From NCBI RefSeq assembly GCF_013377885.1, contig NZ_JABKAU010000007.1, forward strand, positions 1 to 64,000: a stretch of 64,000 nucleotides of DNA, read 5' to 3'. The notes under the pieces were generated by a model. It saw only the letters and a program-made list of their open reading frames with translations, was not told the DNA's origin and did no database searches. A program made the position numbers and the translations under genes. The DNA comes from Hymenobacter lapidiphilus. GTDB taxonomy: Bacteria; Bacteroidota; Bacteroidia; Cytophagales; Hymenobacteraceae. Every line of letters starts with the position of its first letter. Positions within the stretch are counted from its first letter, which is position 1. Shown here one piece after another: positions 51,482 through 59,909 of the stretch.

Positions 51482-53596
51482 TTACCAGATCTTCGCCCGC
51501 TCGTCTTCGGCCCGCACCATTTTCTGGCCGGGCTGGCAGCCGAAGGCCTGGTAGAACTCGGGCATATTCATGAGGGGGCCGATGGTGCGGTACTGGCCGG
51601 GCGAGTGCGGGTCGGTGAGAATTTGCTGGCGCAGAGCTTCGGGGCGGATGTTGGTGCGCCGCAGTTGGGCCCAGCTCAGGAAAAACCGCTGCTCGGGCGT
51701 GAACCCGTCGATGAGCGGGCGCTGGCCCTTGCCGTAGGTCTTGTCGAGCTGCTTTTGGAGGGCGGCGTACACGATGGTCAGGCCCGCGAAGTCGGCCAGG
51801 TTTTCGCCCATGGTCAGCTTGCCGTTCACGTACACCGAATCCAAAGGCGAGAAGGCCGAGTACTGGGTACCCACGATGCCGGCGCGCTTGGTAAACTCGG
51901 CCGCGTCGGCCGGCGTCCACCAGTCGCGCAGGTTGCCCTGCGAGTCGTACTTGCGGCCCGAGTCGTCGAAGCCGTGCGTGATTTCGTGGCCCATTACGCC
52001 GCCGATGGCGCCGTAGTTCACCGCGTCATCGGCAGCGGGGTCGAAGAAGGGCGGTTGCAGGTAGCCGGCCGGAAACACGATTTCGTTCATCGGCGGGCTG
52101 TAGTAGGCATTGATGGTGGGCGGCGTCATGCCCCACTCGGTGCGGTCAATCGGCCCGCCGAACTTGCTCACGTTCTGCCGGAAGTTCCACTGCCGGGCGG
52201 CCAGCACGTTCTGCAGGTACGACTCGCGGCTGATGTTCAGGGCCGAATAGTCCTTCCACTTGTCGGGGTAGCCGATTTTCACCTGCAGCGCGGCCAGCTT
52301 TTTCAGGGCTTCCTGCTTGGTAGGCGCGCTCATCCAGGTGTTGGTTTGGATGTGCTCGGCCATGGATTCGCGGATGTTGGCCAGCATGTCCAGCGCTTTC
52401 TGCTTGGCGGCGGGCGGGAAGGCTTCATCCACGTACAGCTGCCCGAAGGCCTCGCCCAAGGTGTTATCGGTGGCGCTCAGCATGCGTTTCCAGCGCGTGG
52501 GCTGCTGCCGGGCCCCGCTCTGCACCTGCGCAAACCGGAAGGCCTCATCGCCAAACGCCTTGGGCAAAGCCGAGGTCAGCGACGATACCAGCTGCCAGTC
52601 GAGGTAGGTTTTGAGCTCAGCCACCGGCGTCTGCTTCAGCACGTTGCTCAGCTCCTGGAAGAACTCCGGCTGGCCCACGATTACCTCGGCGGCTGCGCCC
52701 AAACCATTGGTTTTCAGCAGCGTGGGCAGTCCCATATTAGGGAAGCGCTGGTTGGCTTCGGCCAGCGTCATCTTGTTGTAGCTGGCGTAGGGGTCGCGCA
52801 ATGAAACCCGGTCTTTGCTGGCCTGGGCCAAGCGGGTTTCGAGGCGCAATATGGCCTTGGCTTTAACAGCGGCGGCCGTTTCGCTCTCGCCCAACAGCTT
52901 AAACGTGTTGGTGAGGTACTGCACGTAGGCCGTGCGCACGGCCAGCGAGCGGGCGTCGCTCTTCAGGTAATAGTCACGGTCGGGCATGCTCAGGCCGCCC
53001 TGGCTCATGCTCACCACGTACTGGCTGCTGTTTTTGCGGTCGGGCGTTACGCCAGCCCGGAAGAATGCGCCGGTGCCCAGCGTCTGCTGGCGGGCAATTT
53101 CGGCGCGCACGCCGGCCAGGTCCCGGATGGCAGCAATGCGGGCCAATTCGGGCTTGAGGTACTTCAAACCGGCCTGTTCGAGGCCCGTCGAGTCCATGCC
53201 CGAGGCGTAGAAGTCGCCCACTTTCTGGCGGTTGCTACCCGGAGCAGCACTTCGGTCGGCGGCGGCGTCATCGAGCAGCTGGCGCAGGCGGGCCTGGGTG
53301 CGGTCATTCAGCAGGTTACGCGGGCCCCAGCTGGAGGCGTAGCCCGGCACCGGGTTGTTGCGCAGCCAGTTGCCGCCCGAAAACTGGAAAAAGTCCTCGC
53401 AGGGCTCCACCGAGCGGTCCACATCGGCCAGGTTGATGCTCCGGCCGGGGCCCAGGTCCTGGACGGCGGCGGCGGGCGTTGAGGCCGCGGGGGCGGCCTG
53501 GGTAACCGCGGCGGGCCGGGAGGTAGTGCAGCCAGCCAGCGCCAGCAGCAGGGCCGCCGCCGCCCCGGCCCGGTGAGGAGCGGAAAGGTTGTTCAT
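51482..53596 (-). CDS. M13-family metallopeptidase lipoprotein, copy 2
   Basis: A 704-residue paralogue of the downstream copy, with the same architecture: lipobox (ALAGC, C23), DRSVEPCEDFFQFSGGNWLR, the zinc motif GVMGHEITHGFDDSGRKYDS, and ENLADFAGLTIVYAAL. Long stretches are identical or nearly so in both (for example YPDKWKDYSALNISRESYLQ), which points to a tandem duplication. The N-terminal 40 residues and surface loops differ. Both zinc motifs are intact, so both should be active. Confidence 0.95.
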   Translation of the reverse strand: MNNLSAPHRAGAAAALLLALAGCTTSRPAAVTQAAPAASTPAAAVQDLGPGRSINLADVDRSVEPCEDFFQFSGGNWLRNNPVPGYASSWGPRNLLNDRTQARLRQLLDDAAADRSAAPGSNRQKVGDFYASGMDSTGLEQAGLKYLKPELARIAAIRDLAGVRAEIARQQTLGTGAFFRAGVTPDRKNSSQYVVSMSQGGLSMPDRDYYLKSDARSLAVRTAYVQYLTNTFKLLGESETAAAVKAKAILRLETRLAQASKDRVSLRDPYASYNKMTLAEANQRFPNMGLPTLLKTNGLGAAAEVIVGQPEFFQELSNVLKQTPVAELKTYLDWQLVSSLTSALPKAFGDEAFRFAQVQSGARQQPTRWKRMLSATDNTLGEAFGQLYVDEAFPPAAKQKALDMLANIRESMAEHIQTNTWMSAPTKQEALKKLAALQVKIGYPDKWKDYSALNISRESYLQNVLAARQWNFRQNVSKFGGPIDRTEWGMTPPTINAYYSPPMNEIVFPAGYLQPPFFDPAADDAVNYGAIGGVMGHEITHGFDDSGRKYDSQGNLRDWWTPADAAEFTKRAGIVGTQYSAFSPLDSVYVNGKLTMGENLADFAGLTIVYAALQKQLDKTYGKGQRPLIDGFTPEQRFFLSWAQLRRTNIRPEALRQQILTDPHSPGQYRTIGPLMNMPEFYQAFGCQPGQKMVRAEDERAKIW

Positions 53597-53650
53597 GCAG
53601 GAAGATAAAGAGAATGGCTAGGGTAAGGTCGCGAAATTGAACTGCAGGCT

Positions 53651-53736
53651 GCAATCCTTGGAAAAAGAACAGTCATTCAGAGCATGTTGCTCTAAGCGCA
53701 ACATGCTCTGAATGACCGTTCTTTTTCCAAGGCTGC
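53651..53736. repeat. Family F inverted repeat
   Basis: GCAATCCTTGGAAAAAGAAC-AGTCATTCAGAGCATGTTGC pairs with GCAACATGCTCTGAATGAC-CGTTCTTTTTCCAAGGCTGC. It lies between the OYE and M13 copy 2 genes. Confidence 0.92.
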
Positions 53737-53750
53737 CTTTACTTCCAGGC

Positions 53751-54821
53751 TTACAGCTTCGGCTTGGCCCGCTCGTACTGTTCCGGCCACTTCACGTCGG
53801 CGCCCAGCTCGTGGGCGGCGTGCAGCGGGAAGTAGGCGTCGCGCAATGACTCGCGGCCTAGTAGCACCACATCGGCTTTGCCGGAAGCCACGATTTCTTC
53901 GGCTTGTTGGGCATCGGTAATGAGACCCACAGCGCCGGTGGCCAGGCCGGTCTCGCGACGCACTTGCTCGGCGAAGCGCACCTGGTAGCCGGGACCCACC
54001 GGAATATCGGCCTTGGGCACGTTGGCGGCCGTCGAGCAGTCGAGCAGGTCCACGCCGGCGTCCTGCAGCAGGCGGGCCAGGCGCACCGAGTCGTCGGCGG
54101 TCCAGCCGCCTTCGGTCCAGTCGGTAGCCGAAATGCGCACCCACAGGGGACGGTCGGCGGGCATTTCGGCGCGGGTGGCCGCCACCACTTCCAGCAGCAG
54201 CCGAACGCGGTTTTCGAACGAGCCGCCGTACTCGTCGGTGCGCTCGTTGCTGAGGGGCGACATGAATTCGTGCAGCAGGTAGCCATGGGCCGCGTGCAGC
54301 TCAATTACCTCGAAACCAGCCTCCATCGCCCGGCGGGCACCCTGCCGGAAGTCCTCGACAATCTGGGTTATGCCGGCTTTATCCAGGGCCTGCGGGGTGG
54401 GGTATTCGGGGCTGAAGGCCAGGGCGCTGGGTCCCAGGGGCAGCCAACCGCCTTCGGCCGGGCTCAGAGCTTTGCCACCTTTCCAGGGGCTGTTGTGGCT
54501 GGCTTTGCGGCCGGCGTGGGCCAGCTGAATGCCCGAAGCACCACCTTGGGTGCGGATAAAGTCGGTGATGCGACGCAGGCCGGCTACGTGCTCGTCCTGC
54601 CAGATGCCGAGGTCGTCGGGGGTGATGCGGCCGGCAGGCGTTACGGCAGCCGCTTCGAGCAGCACCAGTCCGGCACCGCCCACGGCCCGCGAGCCCAGAT
54701 GTACCAGGTGCCAGTCGGTGCTGAAGCCGTTTTCGGAGCTGTACTGGCACATGGGCGAGATGACGAGGCGGTTGCGGAGCGTGACGCCGCGCTGGATAAA
54801 GGGCTGAAACAGGTGAACCAT
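53751..54821 (-). CDS. Old Yellow Enzyme-family NADH:flavin oxidoreductase (YqjM-like)
   Basis: A 356-residue FMN-dependent ene-reductase of the YqjM type. Typical residues are C25 in LVISPMCQYSSENG, the segment QLAHAGRKASHNSPWKGG, the substrate-binding pair H176 and H179 in IELHAAHGYLLHEFMSPLSN, and the following ERTDEYGGSFENRVRL. It reduces activated double bonds with NAD(P)H. It is transcribed away from the pirin gene; the gap of about 150 bases between their starts holds the likely promoters. Confidence 0.94.
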   Translation of the reverse strand: MVHLFQPFIQRGVTLRNRLVISPMCQYSSENGFSTDWHLVHLGSRAVGGAGLVLLEAAAVTPAGRITPDDLGIWQDEHVAGLRRITDFIRTQGGASGIQLAHAGRKASHNSPWKGGKALSPAEGGWLPLGPSALAFSPEYPTPQALDKAGITQIVEDFRQGARRAMEAGFEVIELHAAHGYLLHEFMSPLSNERTDEYGGSFENRVRLLLEVVAATRAEMPADRPLWVRISATDWTEGGWTADDSVRLARLLQDAGVDLLDCSTAANVPKADIPVGPGYQVRFAEQVRRETGLATGAVGLITDAQQAEEIVASGKADVVLLGRESLRDAYFPLHAAHELGADVKWPEQYERAKPKL

Positions 54822-54972
54822 GTAGGGTATGCAGGGTGATTTCAAGACAAAAAAACGGGCCGGAGCCGGTGCTATAACAAAACGGGTCGTAAACGTTTTA
54901 TCCGTCGCTGCTGCACCTCTCCTACGGCCCAGCAGGCCGTTCAACCAAATCACACCCCGCAATTCTCCGCCC

Positions 54973-55830
54973 ATGCGTACCATCAAAGCCGTTCATCAGG
55001 CCCAAAGCGCCCCCATTGCCGACCTGACAACCTACCGCGCCCTGCCCACCAACTCGGTGGACCATCTCGACCCGTTTCTGTTTCTCAATCACCACGGCCC
55101 CCAAACGTACCCGGCGCGCAACCGCGGCCTGCCCTTCGGCCCCCACCCCCACCGCGGCTTCGAAACCGTTACGTTTATTCTGGAAGGCGACATTATGCAC
55201 CAGGATTCGGGCGGGCACCGCAGCATTATCGGGCCGGGCGGCATCCAGTGGATGACGGCCGGCCGGGGCCTGATTCACTCCGAAATATCCTCCGACGAGT
55301 TCAAGCAGGCGGGCGGCCCACTGGAAATCCTGCAGCTGTGGGTAAACCTACCGGCCCGCCTCAAGATGACCGAGCCCAACTACATTGGTCTGCAGCAGCC
55401 CGAAATTCCGGCCGTAACGCTTGATGAGGGCCGCGTGACCATCCACGCCGTGTCGGGTGAATGGCACGGCACGGCCGGAGCCGTACAGCCGCTCACCGAC
55501 ATGTCGCTGGCCACTGTCAACTTCCGGCAGGATGGTCACCTAAACCTACCCGTTACGGCCGAGCGCACGATTTTCTGTTATATAATCCGGGGCCGACTTC
55601 GGATAAATGGACAGGAGGCCGAGGCCCGGCAGCTGCTGGAGTTCAACCACGACGGTACTGGGTTTGAAGCGCAGGCCCTGACCGACGACGCCATATTACT
55701 GCTAGGCCACGCTGCGCCGTTTGGCGAGCCCATTGTGGCGGCCGGACCGTTCGTGATGAATTCTGAAGCCGAAATCCGGCATGCCTATCAGGACTACCAG
55801 GCCGGTTCGTTCGGCACCTGGACGGAGTAG
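54973..55830 (+). CDS. Pirin-family protein
   Basis: A 285-residue two-cupin pirin. The metal-binding residues are intact: H58, H60 in GPHPHRGFETVTFILEG, and H102, E104 in GRGLIHSEISSDE. Bacterial pirins such as YhhW have quercetinase activity; others are regulators. The neighbouring OYE gene (divergent) and the Rrf2 gene (same strand, 104 bases downstream) suggest a small redox-response group. The start at 54973 is chosen because the upstream frame is not protein-like. Confidence 0.94.
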   Translation: MRTIKAVHQAQSAPIADLTTYRALPTNSVDHLDPFLFLNHHGPQTYPARNRGLPFGPHPHRGFETVTFILEGDIMHQDSGGHRSIIGPGGIQWMTAGRGLIHSEISSDEFKQAGGPLEILQLWVNLPARLKMTEPNYIGLQQPEIPAVTLDEGRVTIHAVSGEWHGTAGAVQPLTDMSLATVNFRQDGHLNLPVTAERTIFCYIIRGRLRINGQEAEARQLLEFNHDGTGFEAQALTDDAILLLGHAAPFGEPIVAAGPFVMNSEAEIRHAYQDYQAGSFGTWTE

Positions 55831-55868
55831 ACAGCCAGAGAATGGGCTATGCGGGTGTATACTGAAAA

Positions 55869-55894
55869 GAAAATGATTGCACACAACCATTTTC
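55869..55894. promoter_or_regulatory. Candidate operator palindrome overlapping the Rrf2 promoter
   Basis: GAAAATGATTG and CAACCATTTTC are inverted with 10 of 11 positions matching, separated by four bases. The site covers the TTG and the spacer ahead of the -7 box at 55901, which is where a self-regulating repressor would bind. Confidence 0.7.
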
Positions 55895-55900
55895 TTTCCG

Positions 55901-55908
55901 TACATTTG
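55901..55908 (+). promoter_or_regulatory. -7 promoter box for the Rrf2 gene
   Basis: TACATTTG matches TAnnTTTG. A TTG lies at 55877-55879, 21 bases upstream, close to a Bacteroidota -33 element. The ATG follows 26 bases downstream. Confidence 0.75.
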
Positions 55909-55934
55909 TAACCGAAGCTGTTACTTACCTGGTT

Positions 55935-56384
55935 ATGAATACCCGTTTCGCCGTTGCAACCCACATCGTGGCCTACCTGGCGCACTCGTCGGGGCAGCCG
56001 GTCTCGTCGGATGTGCTGGCTGGCAGTGCCGGCACGCACCCGGTAGTGGTGCGGCGGCTGCTGGGCACGCTGGCTACGGCCGGGCTGGTACGCAGCCAGC
56101 GCGGCAGCGGCGGCGGCACGCTGCTGGCCCGCTCACCGGCCGACATTTCGTTGCTCGACGTGTACCGCGCCATGCAGCAGGCCGAACCCGACCTGTTTCA
56201 GATAGGCAGCACCACCCCCAACCACAATTGCGACCTGGGCCGGGTGATGCAACAGACGCTCGAAGGACTATTCGGGCCGGCCATTGAGGCCATGTACACG
56301 GCATTGGCGGCTGTTTCGGTAGCCCAGCTACAGCAGCATCTGCACCAGCGGCTGACAGATTGCTGTTCTCAAAGCTCGGCCTGA
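55935..56384 (+). CDS. Rrf2-family transcriptional regulator
   Basis: A 149-residue winged-helix regulator: NTRFAVATHIVAYLAHSSGQ at the start, the recognition-helix region GTHPVVVRRLLGTLATAGLV, and the wing SQRGSGGGTLLAR. The three-cysteine cluster of IscR/NsrR types is absent; cysteines occur only in NHNCDLG and as a CC pair near the end. It is therefore closer to YwnA-like members that sense by thiol or other signals. The palindrome across its own promoter supports autoregulation; pirin and OYE are plausible further targets. Confidence 0.9.
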   Translation: MNTRFAVATHIVAYLAHSSGQPVSSDVLAGSAGTHPVVVRRLLGTLATAGLVRSQRGSGGGTLLARSPADISLLDVYRAMQQAEPDLFQIGSTTPNHNCDLGRVMQQTLEGLFGPAIEAMYTALAAVSVAQLQQHLHQRLTDCCSQSSA

Positions 56385-56531
56385 CCCCGCAGTGCTGGCC
56401 CACACCTGAGCAACTCCTCTTTCATTCCACTTTGCTTCTGCCGGTTTTCGGCCTTTTCGCAGAAGCGCCTTTTTTACTGGTGACTGGTCCAAATAGGGCC
56501 GTCCGACTTAGAGGTCAGCTGGTTCCAACTC

Positions 56532-57092
56532 ATGAAAAAATCAATTAGCGCGGGGCTACTCCTGCTTGCCTTCGCGGCCGGCGGCACTGTGGTTCCCCGC
56601 TGGCTTGCTCATCCTCGCCCAGCCCCGGTTTCTGTTGTGATGCCCCCGCCAACGCCTGCTTCGGTAGCGGTGGCGGGCGAGCCGCTGCTGGCCGGCCAAA
56701 GCGGCCGGGTTCACGAGGTGTTCTACCACGCGGGCCAGCATGTGCGGCGCGGGCAGTTGCTGCTGAAACTGTTGCAGAAGCAGCCCAGCGTGCAGCAGCA
56801 GCAGTTGCAGCTTCAGCTGGAACGGCAGCAACAGGCCTATTCGGCGTTGCAGCGCCAGGAGGCACCGGCCGGGCAGCTGGAGGCAGCGCAGGCCCAACTG
56901 GCCGCCACCCGCGAGCAGTTGGCCCGGGCCGTACCCATGTTCAATTTCGTGTATGTAACGGCCCCGGCCGATGGCCAGGTGCTGGCGCCTACCGCCCATG
57001 CCGGCGACCAGCTCCGGCCCGATTCGCCGGTGGCGCAGCTGGCTCCATTGCCTGCACCCGATACTACACCGCTACTCAGCCACGTTGAGTAG
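56532..57092 (+). CDS. Minimal HlyD-like membrane-fusion adaptor
   Basis: A 186-residue protein with an N-terminal membrane anchor (ISAGLLLLAFAAGGTVV), a split lipoyl-like domain (GRVHEVFYHAGQHVRRGQLL and FVYVTAPADGQVLAPTAHAG), and between the halves a Gln-rich coiled-coil hairpin (QLQLQLERQQQAYSALQRQ). The beta-barrel and membrane-proximal domains of normal HlyD/AcrA adaptors are missing, so it is about half the usual length. No transporter lies beside it. It is followed 37 bases later by a stand-alone acyl carrier protein. Confidence 0.75.
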   Translation: MKKSISAGLLLLAFAAGGTVVPRWLAHPRPAPVSVVMPPPTPASVAVAGEPLLAGQSGRVHEVFYHAGQHVRRGQLLLKLLQKQPSVQQQQLQLQLERQQQAYSALQRQEAPAGQLEAAQAQLAATREQLARAVPMFNFVYVTAPADGQVLAPTAHAGDQLRPDSPVAQLAPLPAPDTTPLLSHVE

Positions 57093-57129
57093 GCCCCAAT
57101 AACCTGTTTTTTTGCTTTCTGACTCTCTC

Positions 57130-57402
57130 ATGGAAAATCTCATTCGTTATCAGGTAGAGCGGATGCTGCTGCGCAAGGGCCGCAACCCGGCCTTGGTTAT
57201 GCAACCCGGCACCCGCCTGCAGCAGGACATCGGCCTCGACTCCATCGACCTGGTGGAGCTGGCCATCAACCTGGAGCACCGCTTCCATATTGAAATACCC
57301 GACGCTGAAATGGAACGCCTGCGCACCGTGCAAAACGTGCTCGACTGCGTGGACCACCACCTGAGCGAAACGACGGTGGCCGTGGCGGCCGGCGGCCGGT
57401 AG
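57130..57402 (+). CDS. Stand-alone acyl carrier protein
   Basis: A 90-residue acyl carrier protein with the phosphopantetheine site IGLDSIDLVELAINLE (S38) and the acidic helix II. It has an amphipathic N-terminal helix and ends VDHHLSETTVAVAAGGR. It is not the housekeeping AcpP, which is usually beside fabF, so it may serve a special acyl transfer. The upstream gene is a minimal HlyD-like adaptor and the downstream one a GNAT acyltransferase, after a gap with its own -7-like box. No ketosynthase or ligase is nearby. Confidence 0.88.
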   Translation: MENLIRYQVERMLLRKGRNPALVMQPGTRLQQDIGLDSIDLVELAINLEHRFHIEIPDAEMERLRTVQNVLDCVDHHLSETTVAVAAGGR

Positions 57403-57481
57403 GTATCTGCCACAAGCCGGTACGGCGGTTCATAAAACCCCGAACTTAAACCCAGCTATACCCTAATCTGGGCCGGTTGCG

Positions 57482-57489
57482 TATCTTTT
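57482..57489 (+). promoter_or_regulatory. Possible -7 box for the GNAT gene
   Basis: TATCTTTT, followed by TG, is one base off TAnnTTTG and ends only three bases before the ATG. It would give a near-leaderless message, as proposed for nadC and gpmI. Confidence 0.35.
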
Positions 57490-57492
57490 TGC

Positions 57493-58065
57493 ATGATTCC
57501 ACTCATTACCTACACGCCCCGCCTGACGCTGGTTGCTGCCAGCCGGGCCCTGCTGATTGCCGAAACTGCCAAGCCGCACTATTTCCCGGTGCTGCTGGGG
57601 GCGCAACTGCCCCAGCACTGGCCCCCACCCGAGTACGACATGGAGGTGCAGCAGCACGCGCTGGAGCAGCTCACGGCTGGCGGCCGCGAGGCGGCAGGCT
57701 GGTACGGCTGGTACGCCCTGCTGCGGGCCGGCGCCGAAACGCCCACCAACACGCTCATCGGTGCCGGCGGCTTCCACGGGCCGCCCGTCGATGACACGGC
57801 CGAAATCGGGTTTGCCGTGGCCACCGACTGGCAGGGCCAGGGCCTGGGTGCCGAGTTGGTGGCCGGCCTCGTGCGCCACGCCGCCGACACCGATATGGTG
57901 CGCTACCTCACGGCCCGCATAGCCCCCGCCAACGAGCCCGCCCGCCGCACCCTCGAAGCCAACGGCTTTCACCAGATCAGCGAAGCCCCCGACACCGAAG
58001 GCCGACACCTGTTTGGCCGGAATGTAACGGAGGCAGACAAGAACGAGGTCAAAGAAAAGAAGTAA
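57493..58065 (+). CDS. GNAT-family N-acetyltransferase
   Basis: A 190-residue acyl-CoA N-acyltransferase of the RimJ/RimL-like type. The opening TPRLTLVAASRALL, the core strand TNTLIGAGGFHGPPVDDTAE, the acetyl-CoA loop DWQGQGLGAELVAGLVRHA, and the closing NEPARRTLEANGFHQIS are visible. Its substrate (protein N terminus or small molecule) is unknown. Confidence 0.9.
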   Translation: MIPLITYTPRLTLVAASRALLIAETAKPHYFPVLLGAQLPQHWPPPEYDMEVQQHALEQLTAGGREAAGWYGWYALLRAGAETPTNTLIGAGGFHGPPVDDTAEIGFAVATDWQGQGLGAELVAGLVRHAADTDMVRYLTARIAPANEPARRTLEANGFHQISEAPDTEGRHLFGRNVTEADKNEVKEKK

Positions 58066-58086
58066 CAACCTGCTGCTACATAGAAC

Positions 58087-58178
58087 GTCATGCTGAGCGC
58101 CGCCGAAGCATCTCTACCGCAACGCTCAACGCCATTGCAACAAATCAGTAGAAATGCTTCGGCGGCGCTCAGCATGAC
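58087..58178. repeat. Family B inverted repeat, copy B6
   Basis: GTCATGCTGAGCGCCGCCGA-AGCATCTCTACCGCAACGC pairs with the complement, but the right arm is degenerate at its inner end (GTAGAAATGCTTCGGCGGCG). It lies between convergent genes. Confidence 0.88.
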
Positions 58179-58237
58179 GGGCATATTTGCATCAGCGCTT
58201 GGTGTGGTAAGCATGCCGGGGCAGATAGTTTGACCTT

Positions 58238-58996
58238 CTACTTCTTCGCCTTCTTGGTAGTGGGGTACTGCATATCGAGGGCGACGAGCGTGTCGCGCAG
58301 GGTTTGAGCTACAAAGTGGGCCTTGTACCAGTTCTGGTCGGCGGGCACAATGTGCCAGGGGCAGCTGGCGGGGCTGCAGTGGCGGAATACGTCTTCGTAG
58401 GCGGCGCGGTATTCGGGGCGCTGGCGGGCCTTTTTATCGTCGCCAGCCTCGTATTTCCAGCGTTTGTCGGGGTCGGTGATGCGCTCCTGCAGCCGGTCGC
58501 GCTGCTCTTCTTCCGACACATGCAGGTAGAACTTGAGTACCGTAGTGCCGGCCTGCTGCAGCAGCTTTTCGAAGTTGTTGATGGCCGTAAAGCGCCGCCG
58601 GGCCTCGGCATCATTAATCAGCCCCTCTACGCGGGTAATGAGCACGTCTTCGTACTGCGAGCGGTTGAACACCTGCATCATACCCCGGGCGGGTGCCTGC
58701 TGATGAATGCGCCACAGGAAATCGTGGGCCAGCTCGGTTTCGGTAGGCTCCTTGAACGAATACACCCGCACCCCCTGGGGGTTGATGCCGCTGAACACGC
58801 GCCGGATCAGGCCGTCTTTGCCGCTGGCATCCATGCCCTGCAGAATGATGAGCACACTGTGGCGGCCTTCGGCGTAGAGGCGGTCCTGCAGCTCCACCAG
58901 CTCCTGCCGAAGCTTTTTGTTGGCGCGCTTGGTGGCCGCTTTGCGGGCGCTGGCCGGCGCCTGGGTGGGCAGTTGGGTAAGATCGAGGTCAGCCAT
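58238..58996 (-). CDS. PPK2-family polyphosphate kinase
   Basis: PPK2 enzymes move phosphate between polyphosphate and nucleotides. The 252-residue protein shows Walker A GMDASGKDG (G54-K60), followed by LIRRVFSGINPQGV, and the family FNRSQYEDVLITRVEG (N111 region). It also has lid-type HVSEEEQRDRLQERITDPDK and WHIVPADQNWYKAHFV. The basic N-terminal helix is SARKAATKRANKKLRQ. Which class (AMP, ADP or both) cannot be decided here. Confidence 0.94.
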   Translation of the reverse strand: MADLDLTQLPTQAPASARKAATKRANKKLRQELVELQDRLYAEGRHSVLIILQGMDASGKDGLIRRVFSGINPQGVRVYSFKEPTETELAHDFLWRIHQQAPARGMMQVFNRSQYEDVLITRVEGLINDAEARRRFTAINNFEKLLQQAGTTVLKFYLHVSEEEQRDRLQERITDPDKRWKYEAGDDKKARQRPEYRAAYEDVFRHCSPASCPWHIVPADQNWYKAHFVAQTLRDTLVALDMQYPTTKKAKK

Positions 58997-59027
58997 AGTA
59001 TTGATTTACTGCTGGGTTAATATGGTT

Positions 59028-59675
59028 TTACTTCCCCACCGTGCCTAGGGCGGCGAGCGTAAGCGGGCCTTCGGACACGTAGCGCTGCTGAGCGCTCAGG
59101 CCCACATCCCGCAAATCCTGGAGCAGCCCGGCCCCGGCAGCCTCTGTCGTAAACGCTTCAGTGGTTGTCGAAATCAGGGTAACGGGGCGCTCGGGCAGGC
59201 CTACGAGCGTGGCGCGGCGGTCAATGGAGGGCGGGAAAACGGGCGCGTAAAGCAGCAGCCGGTCGTAGTGAGTGCGGCCACTGGCCAGCCAGCGGCAGGC
59301 GGCGGCCGCGCCGTGGCCGTAGCCCAGCACCGTTACGGGTACGTTGGCGGGGCAGTTGGCCAGCACTTCGGCGGCCAGCTCGTCGAGGTAAGTGGTTAGG
59401 TCAGACAGGTCGGCCAGCAGCGAATCTGGCGCAAACCATGACGCGGCCGTAACGGGTGTTTCGGTGGGGCCGGCCGGCAGGGCGTAGCGCGAAAGGCCCT
59501 CAGGCAGCACCAGCAGGCGGTCGGGCGTATCGAAATTGACGAGTTGGGCCGCAAAAGCGGCCAGCGGCTGGCCTTCGCCGTGCAGGCAGAACCACACGTG
59601 CTGAATATCGGCACCCGGTTCGCCGAGGCTGATGTAGCGGGCTGTGCGGACCGTAGAGATGGTGTTGAGCTCCAT
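59028..59675 (-). CDS. Alpha/beta-hydrolase-fold protein with a lost nucleophile
   Basis: A 215-residue protein of the phospholipase/carboxylesterase type by its fold: oxyanion strand VWFCLHGEGQPLAAF and the elbow VTVLGYGHGAAAACRWLASG. In this family the elbow reads LGFSQGA; here it reads LGYGHGA, so the nucleophilic serine position is G120. The later strand RPVTLISTTTEAFTTEAAGA lacks the usual Asp-containing GxxDxxVP motif. Thus it is probably not an active serine esterase. It may be a binding protein. It lies 31 bases downstream of PPK2's start on the same strand. Confidence 0.75.
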   Translation of the reverse strand: MELNTISTVRTARYISLGEPGADIQHVWFCLHGEGQPLAAFAAQLVNFDTPDRLLVLPEGLSRYALPAGPTETPVTAASWFAPDSLLADLSDLTTYLDELAAEVLANCPANVPVTVLGYGHGAAAACRWLASGRTHYDRLLLYAPVFPPSIDRRATLVGLPERPVTLISTTTEAFTTEAAGAGLLQDLRDVGLSAQQRYVSEGPLTLAALGTVGK

Positions 59676-59909
59676 AATGCGAAGGGCCTGAAATTGAATG
59701 TCTGCCCCTGTGTACGCAACGGCCGGCCTTTCCGCTGCCTGCATGCGGGTACACCCCTCTTCCTTTGCACCCGACACAATGGCCGAAACAGCGCAAAACA
59801 TCCTGCTTCAGCCAGACTTTATGACACTACAGGGCCACCCGACCCAACTTTGGGGGCTTGGTACAACTTTTGAAATAAGCCAGTCACATCATCTGTAAGG
59901 ACCTATCTT

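Noticed and set aside
56532-58065. Complete efflux or biosynthesis operon
   Set aside because: The adaptor is missing its main domains, and no transporter, ketosynthase or ligase is present, so the evidence stops at an odd gene pair.
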